From: Planctomycetaceae bacterium
Lineage (GTDB): Bacteria; Planctomycetota; Planctomycetia; Planctomycetales; Planctomycetaceae
Length of the DNA stretch: 64,000 bases
Assembly: GCA_024742875.1 (NCBI GenBank)
Contig: JANSXP010000006.1
Location: 148,049 to 212,048, forward strand
Reading direction: 5' to 3'
Below are positions 54,467-63,803 of this stretch, piece by piece. Position 1 is the stretch's first letter. The number at the start of each line of letters is the position of its first letter. The translations under genes were made by a program, and so were the position numbers. The notes below the pieces were generated by a model. It saw nothing but the letters and a program-made list of their open reading frames with translations. It ran no database searches and was not told the DNA's origin.

Positions 54467-56407
54467 TTAAGAATCAAGAAGAGCCGATGGCTCTGATGTT
54501 TGTTTGCTGTCGTCCGCGGCAGCGGGCAGGCCGCGACGCAGACGTAAGCCGGTGATGCGGCTCAACAGCTTCAGATGGCTGAGAATCGCGCGGAATGTTT
54601 TCATTTTGGACAGGCCGAACAGCCGCACTTCGAGGGTGGCCGGATGCTCGGCAATTTTTCGCCCATGCAGCACAAGCTGAGCGGCCAGTTCGGCCGTTCC
54701 GAGGAATCCGGATTCCGTCAGCGGCAGATCCTCAATGTGACTTTTGCGGTACACACGAAAGCAGGCTGTCCAGGTGGCCAGAGGCTGACGCAGCAGTTTC
54801 TGATACAGGGCCGACAGTCCTTTGGAGAGGACCAGTCGCCAGCCGGGCACATTGCGAACGTGTCCGTCACGGTGATAGGGTGAGGCAGTCACCATCGACA
54901 CGTCGTCGGTCAGCAGCGGCAGCATGCGGGCCAGTTCATGAGGGTCATAGCTGCAGTCGCAGTCCATGGAGCAGACCACGTCCGTCCCAGCATGCTCAAG
55001 CCCCGTGAGGATGGCGGCCGACACACCCTGATTTTCTGAATGCCGAATGACGGACACACGGTCGTCGCCGGCAAACTGCTGCTGCAGCACATCGAAGGTG
55101 CCGTCTGTGCTGCAGTCATCCACAAACAGGAACTGAGGACGATAATCCTGTGAAAGTCGCTGCGTCACACTGGTGAGCGTGTTGGCCAGATACCGCAGTG
55201 TCTTTTCTTCGTTGTAGCAGGGAATCACGATCGTGACGTCGGTACGCTGCCGTGCGGGGTCGTCCGGCACGATCTGTTCGCCGGGCAGCAAATCTTCACT
55301 GGCGGCAACCTGCGCCAGCGTTTCGTCAGCGTCCCTCACGATATCCTGCGGTGTGCGATAATCAGCGCGTGGTTCCGTCAAACTGTGCAGCGGGCTGTGA
55401 ACATCGGCCGCGTGATCACGGACCGAGGTGAATCGAAACTGCTCCAGGTAGCGGGGCAGAATCCGCTGATACTTGCCCAGTTTTCTGTAGTGCCGCAGAC
55501 GCGTGATGGATCCGGCCACGCTTAGTTCGGGCTGTTCATCATCCAGTTCCCAGACCTGAAAATACATCACGTAGGGACTGACATTTCTGTCGACCGACTT
55601 CTGCACGAGTCGTCGCATCAGAAAATCGGGGAGCTGACGCTGATAGTTGCCTCCAGCAATCGGCAACCAGCCGGCGAGAGTGGGAATTGTCGTCAGCGGA
55701 ATTTCCAGTAGTGGTCCATTGGCCGTCTCAACGGTGCGAATCGAACGCCATTGTGCGGCGCCACCAAAGTCGCGGCGACGCGGCATCAGACTGGAGTCAT
55801 AGCGAAATCCGGCAGCGGCCACTTCATCCAGAAACCAGAGAGAGTCACGATCCAGCCAGCCATCCGACAGCCGAAAACCGTCGACCGGACGTCCGGTCAC
55901 TCGCTCGATGGCCACTCGCGAACGCTCCAGATCGCGACGAATCTCGTTACGGGGAAGTCGTAGCAGATTCTGGTGCAGATAGCCGCGGCTGGCCACATCA
56001 TGCCCGGCGGCCGCAATGCGTTCGACCAGTTCCGGCTGATTGTCGGCCGTCCAGCCGAGCACAAAGAACGTGGCCGTGGTGTGATGCTCATTCAACAGCG
56101 CCAGCACGCGGTCAATATTTTCGGACAACCGTGAGTCGAATCGGTACCAGTTGTCCGACTGGATGTACTTCTGAAAGACGCCGACCTGAAAATAGTCCTC
56201 GACGTTGACCGTCAGCAGATGACGTCGCGCGTCGGCTTCGTTTTCAGGCAGCACCTGATTTTGCGACAGCAGCGATGATTCGGTGGCAGTATGCACAGCG
56301 GGCTGGCGGAATCTGAGAAATTCGACGGAGAAAATGCCCCAGGGAGGCGACCGCCGAAAACCTAGTTTCCGATTGGCAACTGGTTGTCGCTTTTTGGGGA
56401 CGATCAC
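54467..56407 (-). CDS. Polysaccharide deacetylase (degenerate) fused to glycosyltransferase 2
   Basis: 646 residues. N-terminal 60-330 matches XrtA/PEP-CTERM-type deacetylase with DUF3473 (TVNVEDYFQV, ATFFVLGW, YFQVWELDDEQPEL), but the usual metal residues are replaced: Asn68 for Asp, Arg141 for the first His of SHGYxH, and Gln-Val for His-Pro of HPWE. C-terminal 388-620 is GT-A: VIPCYNEEKT, VDDCSTDGT (Asp430/431) and DCD (482-484). Start is GTG, uncertain. It is probably the cluster's glycosyltransferase with a non-catalytic NodB-like domain. Confidence 0.88.
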   Translation of the reverse strand: MIVPKKRQPVANRKLGFRRSPPWGIFSVEFLRFRQPAVHTATESSLLSQNQVLPENEADARRHLLTVNVEDYFQVGVFQKYIQSDNWYRFDSRLSENIDRVLALLNEHHTTATFFVLGWTADNQPELVERIAAAGHDVASRGYLHQNLLRLPRNEIRRDLERSRVAIERVTGRPVDGFRLSDGWLDRDSLWFLDEVAAAGFRYDSSLMPRRRDFGGAAQWRSIRTVETANGPLLEIPLTTIPTLAGWLPIAGGNYQRQLPDFLMRRLVQKSVDRNVSPYVMYFQVWELDDEQPELSVAGSITRLRHYRKLGKYQRILPRYLEQFRFTSVRDHAADVHSPLHSLTEPRADYRTPQDIVRDADETLAQVAASEDLLPGEQIVPDDPARQRTDVTIVIPCYNEEKTLRYLANTLTSVTQRLSQDYRPQFLFVDDCSTDGTFDVLQQQFAGDDRVSVIRHSENQGVSAAILTGLEHAGTDVVCSMDCDCSYDPHELARMLPLLTDDVSMVTASPYHRDGHVRNVPGWRLVLSKGLSALYQKLLRQPLATWTACFRVYRKSHIEDLPLTESGFLGTAELAAQLVLHGRKIAEHPATLEVRLFGLSKMKTFRAILSHLKLLSRITGLRLRRGLPAAADDSKQTSEPSALLDS

Positions 56408-56533
56408 TTTTCGTGATGATCCCCGTCATCAACCTTGCCGGTTGTACAGCGTGGGTAGTTTTCGGAAACGCAATTGCCGCTGCCACAGCCCGTTTTCCGC
56501 GAGCGATCGTGAGGATTGCATGATGTGCAGCGA

Positions 56534-57535
56534 TTATCTGCGAAGGCCGGACGCGGGCAGCATCCTGAAAAGCCGCAGTCCGGTCAGAAGAATCACCAGC
56601 ACTCCAAAGCTGCCCAGGACGAGCCCGGCAACCGACGGCCAGTGGCTGAAGACAATCCGCAGCTCGAGAAAATCGGCCCAAAGCCACCGCCACGTGCACA
56701 TGACAAAGAATGCAGAACAAACCAGGTAAGGACCGTAGGCCACGAACGTGCGACCCGTTATCAGACGCACGAGCATGCCCACAAAGATGCCGATCAGTGG
56801 TGCGAACGCCAGCACACACAGAGTCGGCTGCCAGCCAAGATAGGCGCCCACCATCGCCATCAGCGTGACATCACCGAACCCCAGAGCCGGATAGCCCAGA
56901 ATTCCGCTCGCCAGTGCCCGCAGCAGCCACGTCAATGAGGCGCCAGTCGCAGCGCCAGCCAGACTCCACGCCAGCCCGTGCCAATGCTGATGGTGTTTCA
57001 TCCATTCGGGAAGATAAGGCCCCTGCAGGCTGACCAGCGCTTCGTCCCAATTCACCCAGATGTGAATCATTTGCAGTTCGCCGCTGGCAAACGCCGCCAG
57101 TGGACCAATCAGCATCCCCGCCCAGATCACTTCATCGGGGATGACGTAATCGAGCAAATCTGTCAGCAGCGCGACCCACATCAGAAACAGGAGCGACAGA
57201 TGAAACGGCAGACGGGATCGCACCAGGGAGCTGTCCGGCCGCACTTCATGCAGCCCCTGGCAGGCGGGCCAGTCCGTTAACAGCCAGGCGTACCCGGCAA
57301 AGACCAGGCCCAGTCCGAATGCCGACGCGACCGGCCACCAGCCAGCCCGTTTTCCACAGGCCGTACACCGTGGCCGCACGGACAGCCAGCGGGCGACTGG
57401 CTCCATGGGCTGTCGACAGCTTTGGCACAACCGCAGTCCACCACAGTTCATGTCAACCAGCATCGAAGCGGCCCAGCCCGCTGCAAGGCGGCCCAGCGCC
57501 AAACCTGCCAGGAAAATGCAAAGGTAGAACGACAT
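56534..57535 (-). CDS. Prepilin peptidase (A24 family)
   Basis: A 333-residue membrane aspartyl protease that cleaves and methylates type IV prepilins. Zinc-binding CxxC pair CQSC/CTAC is near residues 37-60; first Asp in LLTDLLDYVIPDEV (Asp126 region), second in GFGDVTLM (Asp222). Hydrophobic segments number about eight. ATG at 57535 begins a hydrophobic leader; a longer frame from 57598 lacks support. It may process the Flp-type pilin at 21 kb. It is divergent from glnB. Confidence 0.93.
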   Translation of the reverse strand: MSFYLCIFLAGLALGRLAAGWAASMLVDMNCGGLRLCQSCRQPMEPVARWLSVRPRCTACGKRAGWWPVASAFGLGLVFAGYAWLLTDWPACQGLHEVRPDSSLVRSRLPFHLSLLFLMWVALLTDLLDYVIPDEVIWAGMLIGPLAAFASGELQMIHIWVNWDEALVSLQGPYLPEWMKHHQHWHGLAWSLAGAATGASLTWLLRALASGILGYPALGFGDVTLMAMVGAYLGWQPTLCVLAFAPLIGIFVGMLVRLITGRTFVAYGPYLVCSAFFVMCTWRWLWADFLELRIVFSHWPSVAGLVLGSFGVLVILLTGLRLFRMLPASGLRR

Positions 57536-57625
57536 CAGACAGTTGATCGGAGCAGATGGGTGTGAGCGAACGCCTGTTCTACGTCTGCAAAAGGTCATTC
57601 GCGGGCAAAATGCTGACCTTCGAGG

Positions 57626-57642
57626 TGCCTTTGGTTAAGGCA
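57626..57642 (+). promoter_or_regulatory. TGC-N11-GCA site 1 (NtrC-type)
   Basis: The 17-base dyad TGCCTTTGGTTAAGGCA has six perfectly paired outer bases each side. It fits TGC-N11-GCA, the core of NtrC sites. Its centre lies about 97 bases before the predicted glnB start point. Confidence 0.6.
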
Positions 57643-57647
57643 GTGTG

Positions 57648-57664
57648 TGCATAAAACACCAGCA
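57648..57664 (+). promoter_or_regulatory. TGC-N11-GCA site 2 (NtrC-type)
   Basis: TGCATAAAACACCAGCA again fits TGC-N11-GCA, with weaker inner symmetry. Its centre is 22 bases from site 1, two helical turns, as for paired enhancer sites. Confidence 0.5.
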
Positions 57665-57705
57665 TTTTCGTCATGAAGCGAACGAATTATGCGGAATTTG
57701 CCGAC

Positions 57706-57720
57706 TGGCACGTGAATTGC
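57706..57720 (+). promoter_or_regulatory. Sigma-54 (-24/-12) promoter of glnB
   Basis: TGGCACG, four bases (TGAA), then TTGC matches the consensus TGGCACG-N4-TTGC exactly. Transcription should start near 57731, about 80 bases before the glnB ATG. Two TGC-N11-GCA sites lie upstream. Sigma-54 promoters need an activator, so nitrogen control by NtrC fits. Confidence 0.85.
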
Positions 57721-57805
57721 CTCAGGTTGCATGGGCCTGCGCGCCGTGGTAAACGGGGTGTGATCAGGCGAGGTTATAGGTCTGTGCGTTTAGAGTGAAA
57801 GATAG

Positions 57806-58150
<345 letters not shown>

Positions 58151-58231
58151 GCACGCTGAGCCACAAAAGCGGTGCCACGAGCGGCTCTCCCCGTTGGGAG
58201 ACTGTGTTCCGACGGCATCAGCCGATATCCT

Positions 58232-58266
58232 GCGGCAGTCCGGAATACCCGGGCTGCCGCTTTTTT
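58232..58266 (+). terminator. Rho-independent terminator between glnB and glnD
   Basis: A 12-pair stem (one G-T pair; arms 58232-58243 and 58249-58260), loop AATAC, then TTTTTT. It should end glnB transcripts, so glnD is read by partial readthrough or its own promoter. Confidence 0.88.
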
Positions 58267-58359
58267 GTTGGGCTGCCCGGACAGCCGTGAAAAAGGCCCA
58301 TGTGATCTCATCGCGGGATCTGTATTCCGGACCAACTTTTGGGAGCATCAGGAGCCACA

Positions 58360-61047
58360 GTGACCAGTCAGAATTCGTCTTCCAGTGGATTTGCCGCCAT
58401 TCAGCAATTCCGCGAACGTCTGGAAGACCTCAAACAACAGGTTTCAGAACGACACTTCGCCGGAGGCAGCGGAATCGACATCTGCAACTGGTTTTCGGAT
58501 CAGCTGGATGATCTGTTGCGGGATATGATCTCCCGCTCCATGCAGGAACAGAACCAGTCGGCAGAGAACAGCTTCTGCGTCATCTGCGTGGGTGGCAACG
58601 GACGCCGACGGCCCACTCCCTATTCTGATGTGGACCTGCTGCTGGTGGCCTCCAGTCGCGAGATTCAGTCACTGGAACCTGTACTGTCGGCATTTGTGCG
58701 CGACTGCTGGGACACAGGATTCCAGCTGGGACACAGCCTGCGTACTCCCGATGATGTGATTCGTTTCGCCAGCGAAGACATTCAGTTTGCCACCTCCCTG
58801 GTCGACATGCGGCATCTGCTGGGCAGCGAAAAACTGTTTCGATCGGTACACCGCCAGGTCGAGAAAAAAGTGTTTCGTGACAGTGTCGATCGCTTTGTGG
58901 ACACGTGTGTGGCATCCCGTCGCGAAGAATGGATGGCCGGGGGCGACTCTGTCAATCAGCTGGAACCGGACGTCAAAAAATCGCCTGGGGGCCTGCGCGA
59001 TCTGCATCTGATCAACTGGGTGACACACGCCCGATACGGAGATTCTCACGTCTCGTCGCTGCTGGAACACAACGCCATTCGCACTCAGGAACTGGCCCTG
59101 CTGGCTTCCGCGGATGAGTTTCTGACGTCCCTGCGTCTGGAACTGCACTGCCGCACCAACCAGAAGCAGGACGTGCTGACACGGGATCTGCAGCTGGAAA
59201 TTTCCCGTGCCCGCGGCGCCGAGTTTGAGGACCATCGCAAGACCGTCGAAACCTTCATGCAGGAATACTTCGCGCAGACTTCCCGCGTGGCAGAACTGGC
59301 TCGCCGCGTCACAGAAACGGAGGCGCGCCCCACGCTCATGTCGCGACTGAAACGCGCTATACTGCCCTCACGAACCCCTCGCGGATTCGAAATCAATGAT
59401 GGCACATTGAGTGTCACCGATGAGTACATGAAGGCGATGCGACTGAAGCCGGAAAACCTGATGGAAGTCTTTGAGGTGGCCGCCGAACAACAGGTGCTGG
59501 TGGCCGCACGCCTCCGCAAGGCCATTGGCAAACTGGTCGCCAGACTGCCGGAAGAACCCAGTCAGAAGGCGTGTCGTCGATTTCGTCATATCCTGCGATC
59601 AGGGGACGGACTGCCTGTCACACTGCGGGCGATGTTTGAGACCAAAACGCTCGACTGGCTGGTTCCCGCGTTCTCTGAAGTCCGCTACCTGATGCAGTTC
59701 AATCAGTATCACAGCTTCACCGTGGATGAACACACTCTGAAGACCATCGACGAAGTGGTTGGATTTCTGGACGACAACGGCCCACTGGGCACCGCCTATG
59801 ACAGCGTGCGACATAAGGCCACACTGCATCTTTCGCTGATACTGCACGACATTGGCAAAGGTCGCGATGGCGATCACAGCATCATCGGCGAGGGCATCGC
59901 GGAAGAAACGGCCATCCGGCTGCAAACACCGGAAAACAAAAAGCGGATGATGATGTTCCTTGTCCGTCAGCACCTGGTGATGCCCGACCTTGCTTTTCGA
60001 AGGGACATCTCTGATCAGGCGCTGCTGATGGACTTTGCCCGGCTTGTCGGGGCTCCTGAACTGCTCCGCATGCTCTACGTGCTTTCAGCCGCAGACATCC
60101 GGGCGGTGGGGCCGGATGTCTGGACCGACTGGAAGGGGGATCTGCTGGCCGATCTTTACAACCGCACCATGCTGATTCTGGGCGGCCGCCCCATCAAGCA
60201 TCTGGAGCGAGATCGCCTCGAACTCATGCGACAGCATGTTCGTTCGTCCATTGCCCCCATCGAGCCAACGGCCGGTGACAACCCGCACAGGAGTGACTGG
60301 CCGGAATGGATTGACCGTCAGCTGGACAGCATGCCGGCCTTTTATCTGATGATGGAAGATCCGGAACGAGTGGCCCGCGATCTGGATCTGATTCAGAAAA
60401 TGGAACAGGCCAGCGTACGAATTGAAGGTGAGTACGACGAAGAAACAGACACGGTGAGCTATCGTGTCTTTGCCACAAAAGAGTATGAGAATGGGGCGTT
60501 TCACAAGATCGCCGGCGTGCTCTCCGGCCTGCGAATGGACATTCTGGCGGCTCAGTCCAGCACCAACGACGACTCCGTGATGATTGCCGCTGTTAAGGTG
60601 ACAGACAATGACTTTGCCGGCGCGGTTCCGTCCCATCGTATTGACGAGGTTCGCGAAGCCCTGCAGGAAGTTCTGACGGGGGAAAAGACGGTCGACCATA
60701 TCTTCCGACGCAGCGGCCTGTTTCGCCTGAAGAAAAAGTCGGAAAGCATCCAGTTGATCGAGCCACATGTGTCGATCGACAACGACTGCTCCGAGTCCTA
60801 TACAGTGGTGGACGTATTCGCGATGGACAACCCCGGTCTGCTGTACACACTGGCTCTGACGCTGTACGAACACAACCTGTCCGTCGAACTGACCCGGATC
60901 GCCACCAATATTGACCAGGTTGTGGACGTGTTTTATGTGGTGGACGCAGATGGCAGGAAAGTCGAAGCCCCCGATCGCATTCAGGAACTGACCGACAGTT
61001 TGATGTACGAACTGCGGGAACTGCAACAGGACTCTTCGCCCGCGTAA
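58360..61047 (+). CDS. glnD: PII uridylyltransferase / uridylyl-removing enzyme
   Basis: An 895-residue bifunctional enzyme that uridylylates PII when glutamine is low and removes UMP when high. Order: nucleotidyltransferase motif GGNGRRRPTPYSDVDLLLV, a linker, HD domain with LILHDIGKGRDGDHS (hydrolase site), then two ACT domains at the C-terminus (DVFAMDNPGLLYTLALTLYE). GTG at 58360 with GGAG five bases upstream is preferred to a TTG seven codons earlier. Follows glnB with a terminator between. Confidence 0.95.
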   Translation: MTSQNSSSSGFAAIQQFRERLEDLKQQVSERHFAGGSGIDICNWFSDQLDDLLRDMISRSMQEQNQSAENSFCVICVGGNGRRRPTPYSDVDLLLVASSREIQSLEPVLSAFVRDCWDTGFQLGHSLRTPDDVIRFASEDIQFATSLVDMRHLLGSEKLFRSVHRQVEKKVFRDSVDRFVDTCVASRREEWMAGGDSVNQLEPDVKKSPGGLRDLHLINWVTHARYGDSHVSSLLEHNAIRTQELALLASADEFLTSLRLELHCRTNQKQDVLTRDLQLEISRARGAEFEDHRKTVETFMQEYFAQTSRVAELARRVTETEARPTLMSRLKRAILPSRTPRGFEINDGTLSVTDEYMKAMRLKPENLMEVFEVAAEQQVLVAARLRKAIGKLVARLPEEPSQKACRRFRHILRSGDGLPVTLRAMFETKTLDWLVPAFSEVRYLMQFNQYHSFTVDEHTLKTIDEVVGFLDDNGPLGTAYDSVRHKATLHLSLILHDIGKGRDGDHSIIGEGIAEETAIRLQTPENKKRMMMFLVRQHLVMPDLAFRRDISDQALLMDFARLVGAPELLRMLYVLSAADIRAVGPDVWTDWKGDLLADLYNRTMLILGGRPIKHLERDRLELMRQHVRSSIAPIEPTAGDNPHRSDWPEWIDRQLDSMPAFYLMMEDPERVARDLDLIQKMEQASVRIEGEYDEETDTVSYRVFATKEYENGAFHKIAGVLSGLRMDILAAQSSTNDDSVMIAAVKVTDNDFAGAVPSHRIDEVREALQEVLTGEKTVDHIFRRSGLFRLKKKSESIQLIEPHVSIDNDCSESYTVVDVFAMDNPGLLYTLALTLYEHNLSVELTRIATNIDQVVDVFYVVDADGRKVEAPDRIQELTDSLMYELRELQQDSSPA

Positions 61048-61068
61048 CCGTCTTTCCGAAAGCTGCCT

Positions 61069-61746
61069 GTGAACGTGTCGGTCGTCATTCCGACTCTGAA
61101 CGAAGAACGTCAGATCGCGGCCTGTCTGCGATCTGTTCGGCAGGCGGGCGCGACAGAGATTATCGTGGCTGATGGCGGCAGCACAGATCAGACTGTGATG
61201 CTGGCGCAGGACCATGCCCAGGTCATTGAGGCACCGCGGGGCAGGGCAGCGCAGCAGAATGCCGGCGCCCGGCGGGCGACCGGGGACGTCATTCTGTTTG
61301 TGCACGCGGACTGCCGACTGACCACAACCACGGTCGAAAAGGCGGCCACGATGTTCCGCAGCGATGAGTCCGTGGTGGCTGGCTGCTTTCACCAGCACAT
61401 TGACCATTCGGCATGGAAGTACGGACTGGTCGCAGCCGGTAACGCGTGGCGGGTGCGCTGTCTGGGCTGGGCCTACGGAGATCAGGGGATTTGTGTGCGT
61501 CGGGTTGCGTTTGAACAGGCGGGCGGATTTCCGGATCTGCAGTTCATGGAAGACCTGTTCCTGATGAAGCAGCTCAAACGTCGCGGACGCATTCGTCTGC
61601 TGGATGCCTCCATCATCGTTTCCGCCAGACGCTGGGAAAAGCGGGGACTGCTGCGACAGACACTGCGGAATCTCTCCCTGGTGACCGCCGCTCAGCTGGG
61701 CATCTCCCCCAATCGGCTGGCCCGATTTTACCCGAACGAGCGGTAG
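61069..61746 (+). CDS. Glycosyltransferase family 2, TIGR04283-like
   Basis: A 225-residue GT-A enzyme. VVIPTLNEERQIAACL, IIVADGGSTDQT, then GRAAQQNAGARRATGDVILFVHADCRL match the TIGR04283 family (arsenosugar biosynthesis-associated glycosyltransferases). GTG start, 21 bases after glnD. Its end overlaps the convergent RFAP synthase-like gene by 19 bases. Acceptor and role unknown. Confidence 0.87.
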   Translation: MNVSVVIPTLNEERQIAACLRSVRQAGATEIIVADGGSTDQTVMLAQDHAQVIEAPRGRAAQQNAGARRATGDVILFVHADCRLTTTTVEKAATMFRSDESVVAGCFHQHIDHSAWKYGLVAAGNAWRVRCLGWAYGDQGICVRRVAFEQAGGFPDLQFMEDLFLMKQLKRRGRIRLLDASIIVSARRWEKRGLLRQTLRNLSLVTAAQLGISPNRLARFYPNER

Positions 61747-62741
61747 TCGGCAGGAGCAGGGCTCATCACGGTGGCACCGATATTGGACACCCCCGTCACG
61801 CTCACATGGATCTGCCGCTGTACATCAAATTCCGTCACAACCTGACAGATGTCTGCCGCCATCGCGGCGCTCTCGGCGGGCACTGCGATCGACGGCCCCC
61901 AGGAAGACTGAGCGGCACCGACAAACCCGGCGGCATTCAGACGTTCCACCAGTTCAGCAAACAGATCGCAACTGAAAATACCGCCCTGCGCCGGCGCGAA
62001 ATAGCGGCCCACCAGATTTCCGTACTCGGCCAGAGCCGCGGCGAATCGAGCAAACTGATGCTCCGTCAGTGCCCCCCGAAACTCCCGATTGATGAGTTGC
62101 TCCACATGGCGAATCGTGGAAGATTCCAGATACCGGGGCTGCTCAAAAAACGTCTCTTCGGCGGCGCCGTGAAGTCCCTGCAAATAAGCGGGGCGCAACA
62201 GCACAAACTTCCAGTCCTCCGGAAATCGCAGCCGTGTGAAGGCATCCGCCTGATCACATGATCGCCCATGATCGATGATGAATCCGCCGCGATCAAAACC
62301 AAACGTGCCGATGCCTGATCGTCGCATTCGGCCCAGTGGTACGGCCACTTCGCTGGCAGACGCCGGTCTGAGTTGGCCCATCGCCATGTGCAGTCCCATC
62401 GCCACCGCCAGGGTCAGTTGCGTCCCGCTGCCCAGTCCGGCATGGAACGGACACAGATGGTCGATCACCAGCCTGACGCGAGGCACTTCAACAGACCTGC
62501 GAAACTGCTGCAGAATTTTCGTCACGCGCTGTGTGGCCACAGCACCGCCGGCTACCAGATCAGCACGACGGGATGAGATCTGCTGACAGCGAATCGCCCA
62601 GCCCGGTTGATTGAGCATGACGCCAATGCCACCGTAATGCCACGGGGAATCGGGGGCCGTACACAGCAGGCCAAAATGGAGCCGAGCGCCCGTCCGGACA
62701 GTGATCTCCGGAAAAACGGCATCGCCCTCGAAAGTGCTCAC
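61728..62741 (-). CDS. Beta-ribofuranosylaminobenzene 5'-phosphate synthase-like (GHMP fold)
   Basis: A 337-residue GHMP-superfamily protein. The motif HAGLGSGTQLTLAVA in the phosphate-loop position, with ARLHFGLL near the start, is the signature of beta-RFAP synthases, which join PRPP and 4-aminobenzoate for tetrahydromethanopterin synthesis. GTG start, one base after the DUF447 stop. Planctomycetes are known to carry methanopterin C1 genes, so this fits. Confidence 0.88.
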   Translation of the reverse strand: MSTFEGDAVFPEITVRTGARLHFGLLCTAPDSPWHYGGIGVMLNQPGWAIRCQQISSRRADLVAGGAVATQRVTKILQQFRRSVEVPRVRLVIDHLCPFHAGLGSGTQLTLAVAMGLHMAMGQLRPASASEVAVPLGRMRRSGIGTFGFDRGGFIIDHGRSCDQADAFTRLRFPEDWKFVLLRPAYLQGLHGAAEETFFEQPRYLESSTIRHVEQLINREFRGALTEHQFARFAAALAEYGNLVGRYFAPAQGGIFSCDLFAELVERLNAAGFVGAAQSSWGPSIAVPAESAAMAADICQVVTEFDVQRQIHVSVTGVSNIGATVMSPAPADYRSFG

Positions 62742-62742
62742 G

Positions 62743-63315
62743 TCAGACGCCCTTCATCACGGATACGCCCACATGATCGGCCAGCATGCGGAAGGCCTCC
62801 ACTTCTTCAGGCCCGCCCGTTTTTTCCACCGCTGGCGTGAGCCAGGCAAACGCCTGGGCGATTTCCGGGGCGGGCAGAATGTGAGTCCGCGTTGCCAGAA
62901 TGGCGGCTTCGATCACTGCGTGTTTGGCGCGATTGAATCCGCTGTGAGGCCGCCGTTCACCGGTGTGAACAATTTCGCCCCGCATTTCCGTTCGCTGCTG
63001 TCGATCATCAATCTCTGAGATCTGTACCTCAAACCAGCGACAGCAATCATCCAGGACGCTGCCGTTCACATGGACGGCCGGACACATAGGCGGCAAGTCG
63101 GTAAGCCGTCGAATGGCGGCCTCGGCAATCAATCCGACCCGATCCACAATGTGAAACACGCCCGTGCGGGTCGCCTTCAGATTTCTGTAAGTGGTAGACC
63201 CCTGAAACGGGCGCAGCAGCAGTGACTCAAAGTCTCCCTGTACGATGGGGCCCATCGGCGCGACGTTGACCTGGCCCGCATCGTCCGTTGTCGTCATCAG
63301 TCCTTCCACAATCAT
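62743..63315 (-). CDS. DUF447 family protein
   Basis: A 190-residue protein. IVEGLMTTTDDAGQVNVAPMGP at the start is the DUF447 pattern found in methanogens and methylotrophs near methanopterin genes, where function is not firmly set; a flavin/dehydrogenase-like split-barrel fold is likely. The ATG at 63315 is used; GTG at 63321 is an alternative. It is translationally coupled with the RFAP synthase-like gene. Confidence 0.87.
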   Translation of the reverse strand: MIVEGLMTTTDDAGQVNVAPMGPIVQGDFESLLLRPFQGSTTYRNLKATRTGVFHIVDRVGLIAEAAIRRLTDLPPMCPAVHVNGSVLDDCCRWFEVQISEIDDRQQRTEMRGEIVHTGERRPHSGFNRAKHAVIEAAILATRTHILPAPEIAQAFAWLTPAVEKTGGPEEVEAFRMLADHVGVSVMKGV

Positions 63316-63803
63316 CCGCACAGTTTAACACACTGCGGTCCACTTCCAATTCCGCCGACCTGCTGTCGGTCGCAGCGGTTGAGTCGTTTGCGGCACAGGC
63401 GAGCAGGCGGAAGGGAACCACACGCAGCGAATCTGTGTTTGTCGTGTTTTTACGAACTTCCCTCTATCACTGGTGTCTGCTTTCGGGTAGTGTCCTCGCC
63501 ATCGACAGCCAGGACCAGTCACAACAGTCCGAGGCATCGATTGCTGCCGCGTGTGTGTGTATACGGCAGCCTGCGACAGGTCTTCATCAGCCCTCTGTCA
63601 CTCGTCCCAGTTGGATCCTGTTCGTTGTCACGAATGGGCACGACGAGCAATCAGACGACACGGGTGCTCGAAGCGGCGTCGCACTGACTCATTTTGCGTT
63701 CGCCACTCGTATCCGTAAATCGGGCGTGTTTTCGACCAGTCCCCCCGGACGTTCGGATCCGTGCTCGGTGTGCGCCTGCAGCGGCTCTTCCAGCAGAAGA
63801 ACC
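63316..63803. other. Intergenic gap upstream of the last gene
   Basis: A 488-base gap between divergent genes. Several small frames exist but are Arg/Ser-rich and not credible. It should hold promoters for DUF447 and the final gene. None recognised. Confidence 0.4.

Noticed and set aside
60085..61407. 440-codon minus-strand frame across glnD
   Set aside because: Opposite glnD and the glycosyltransferase; no start signal, no domain, composition of a shadow.
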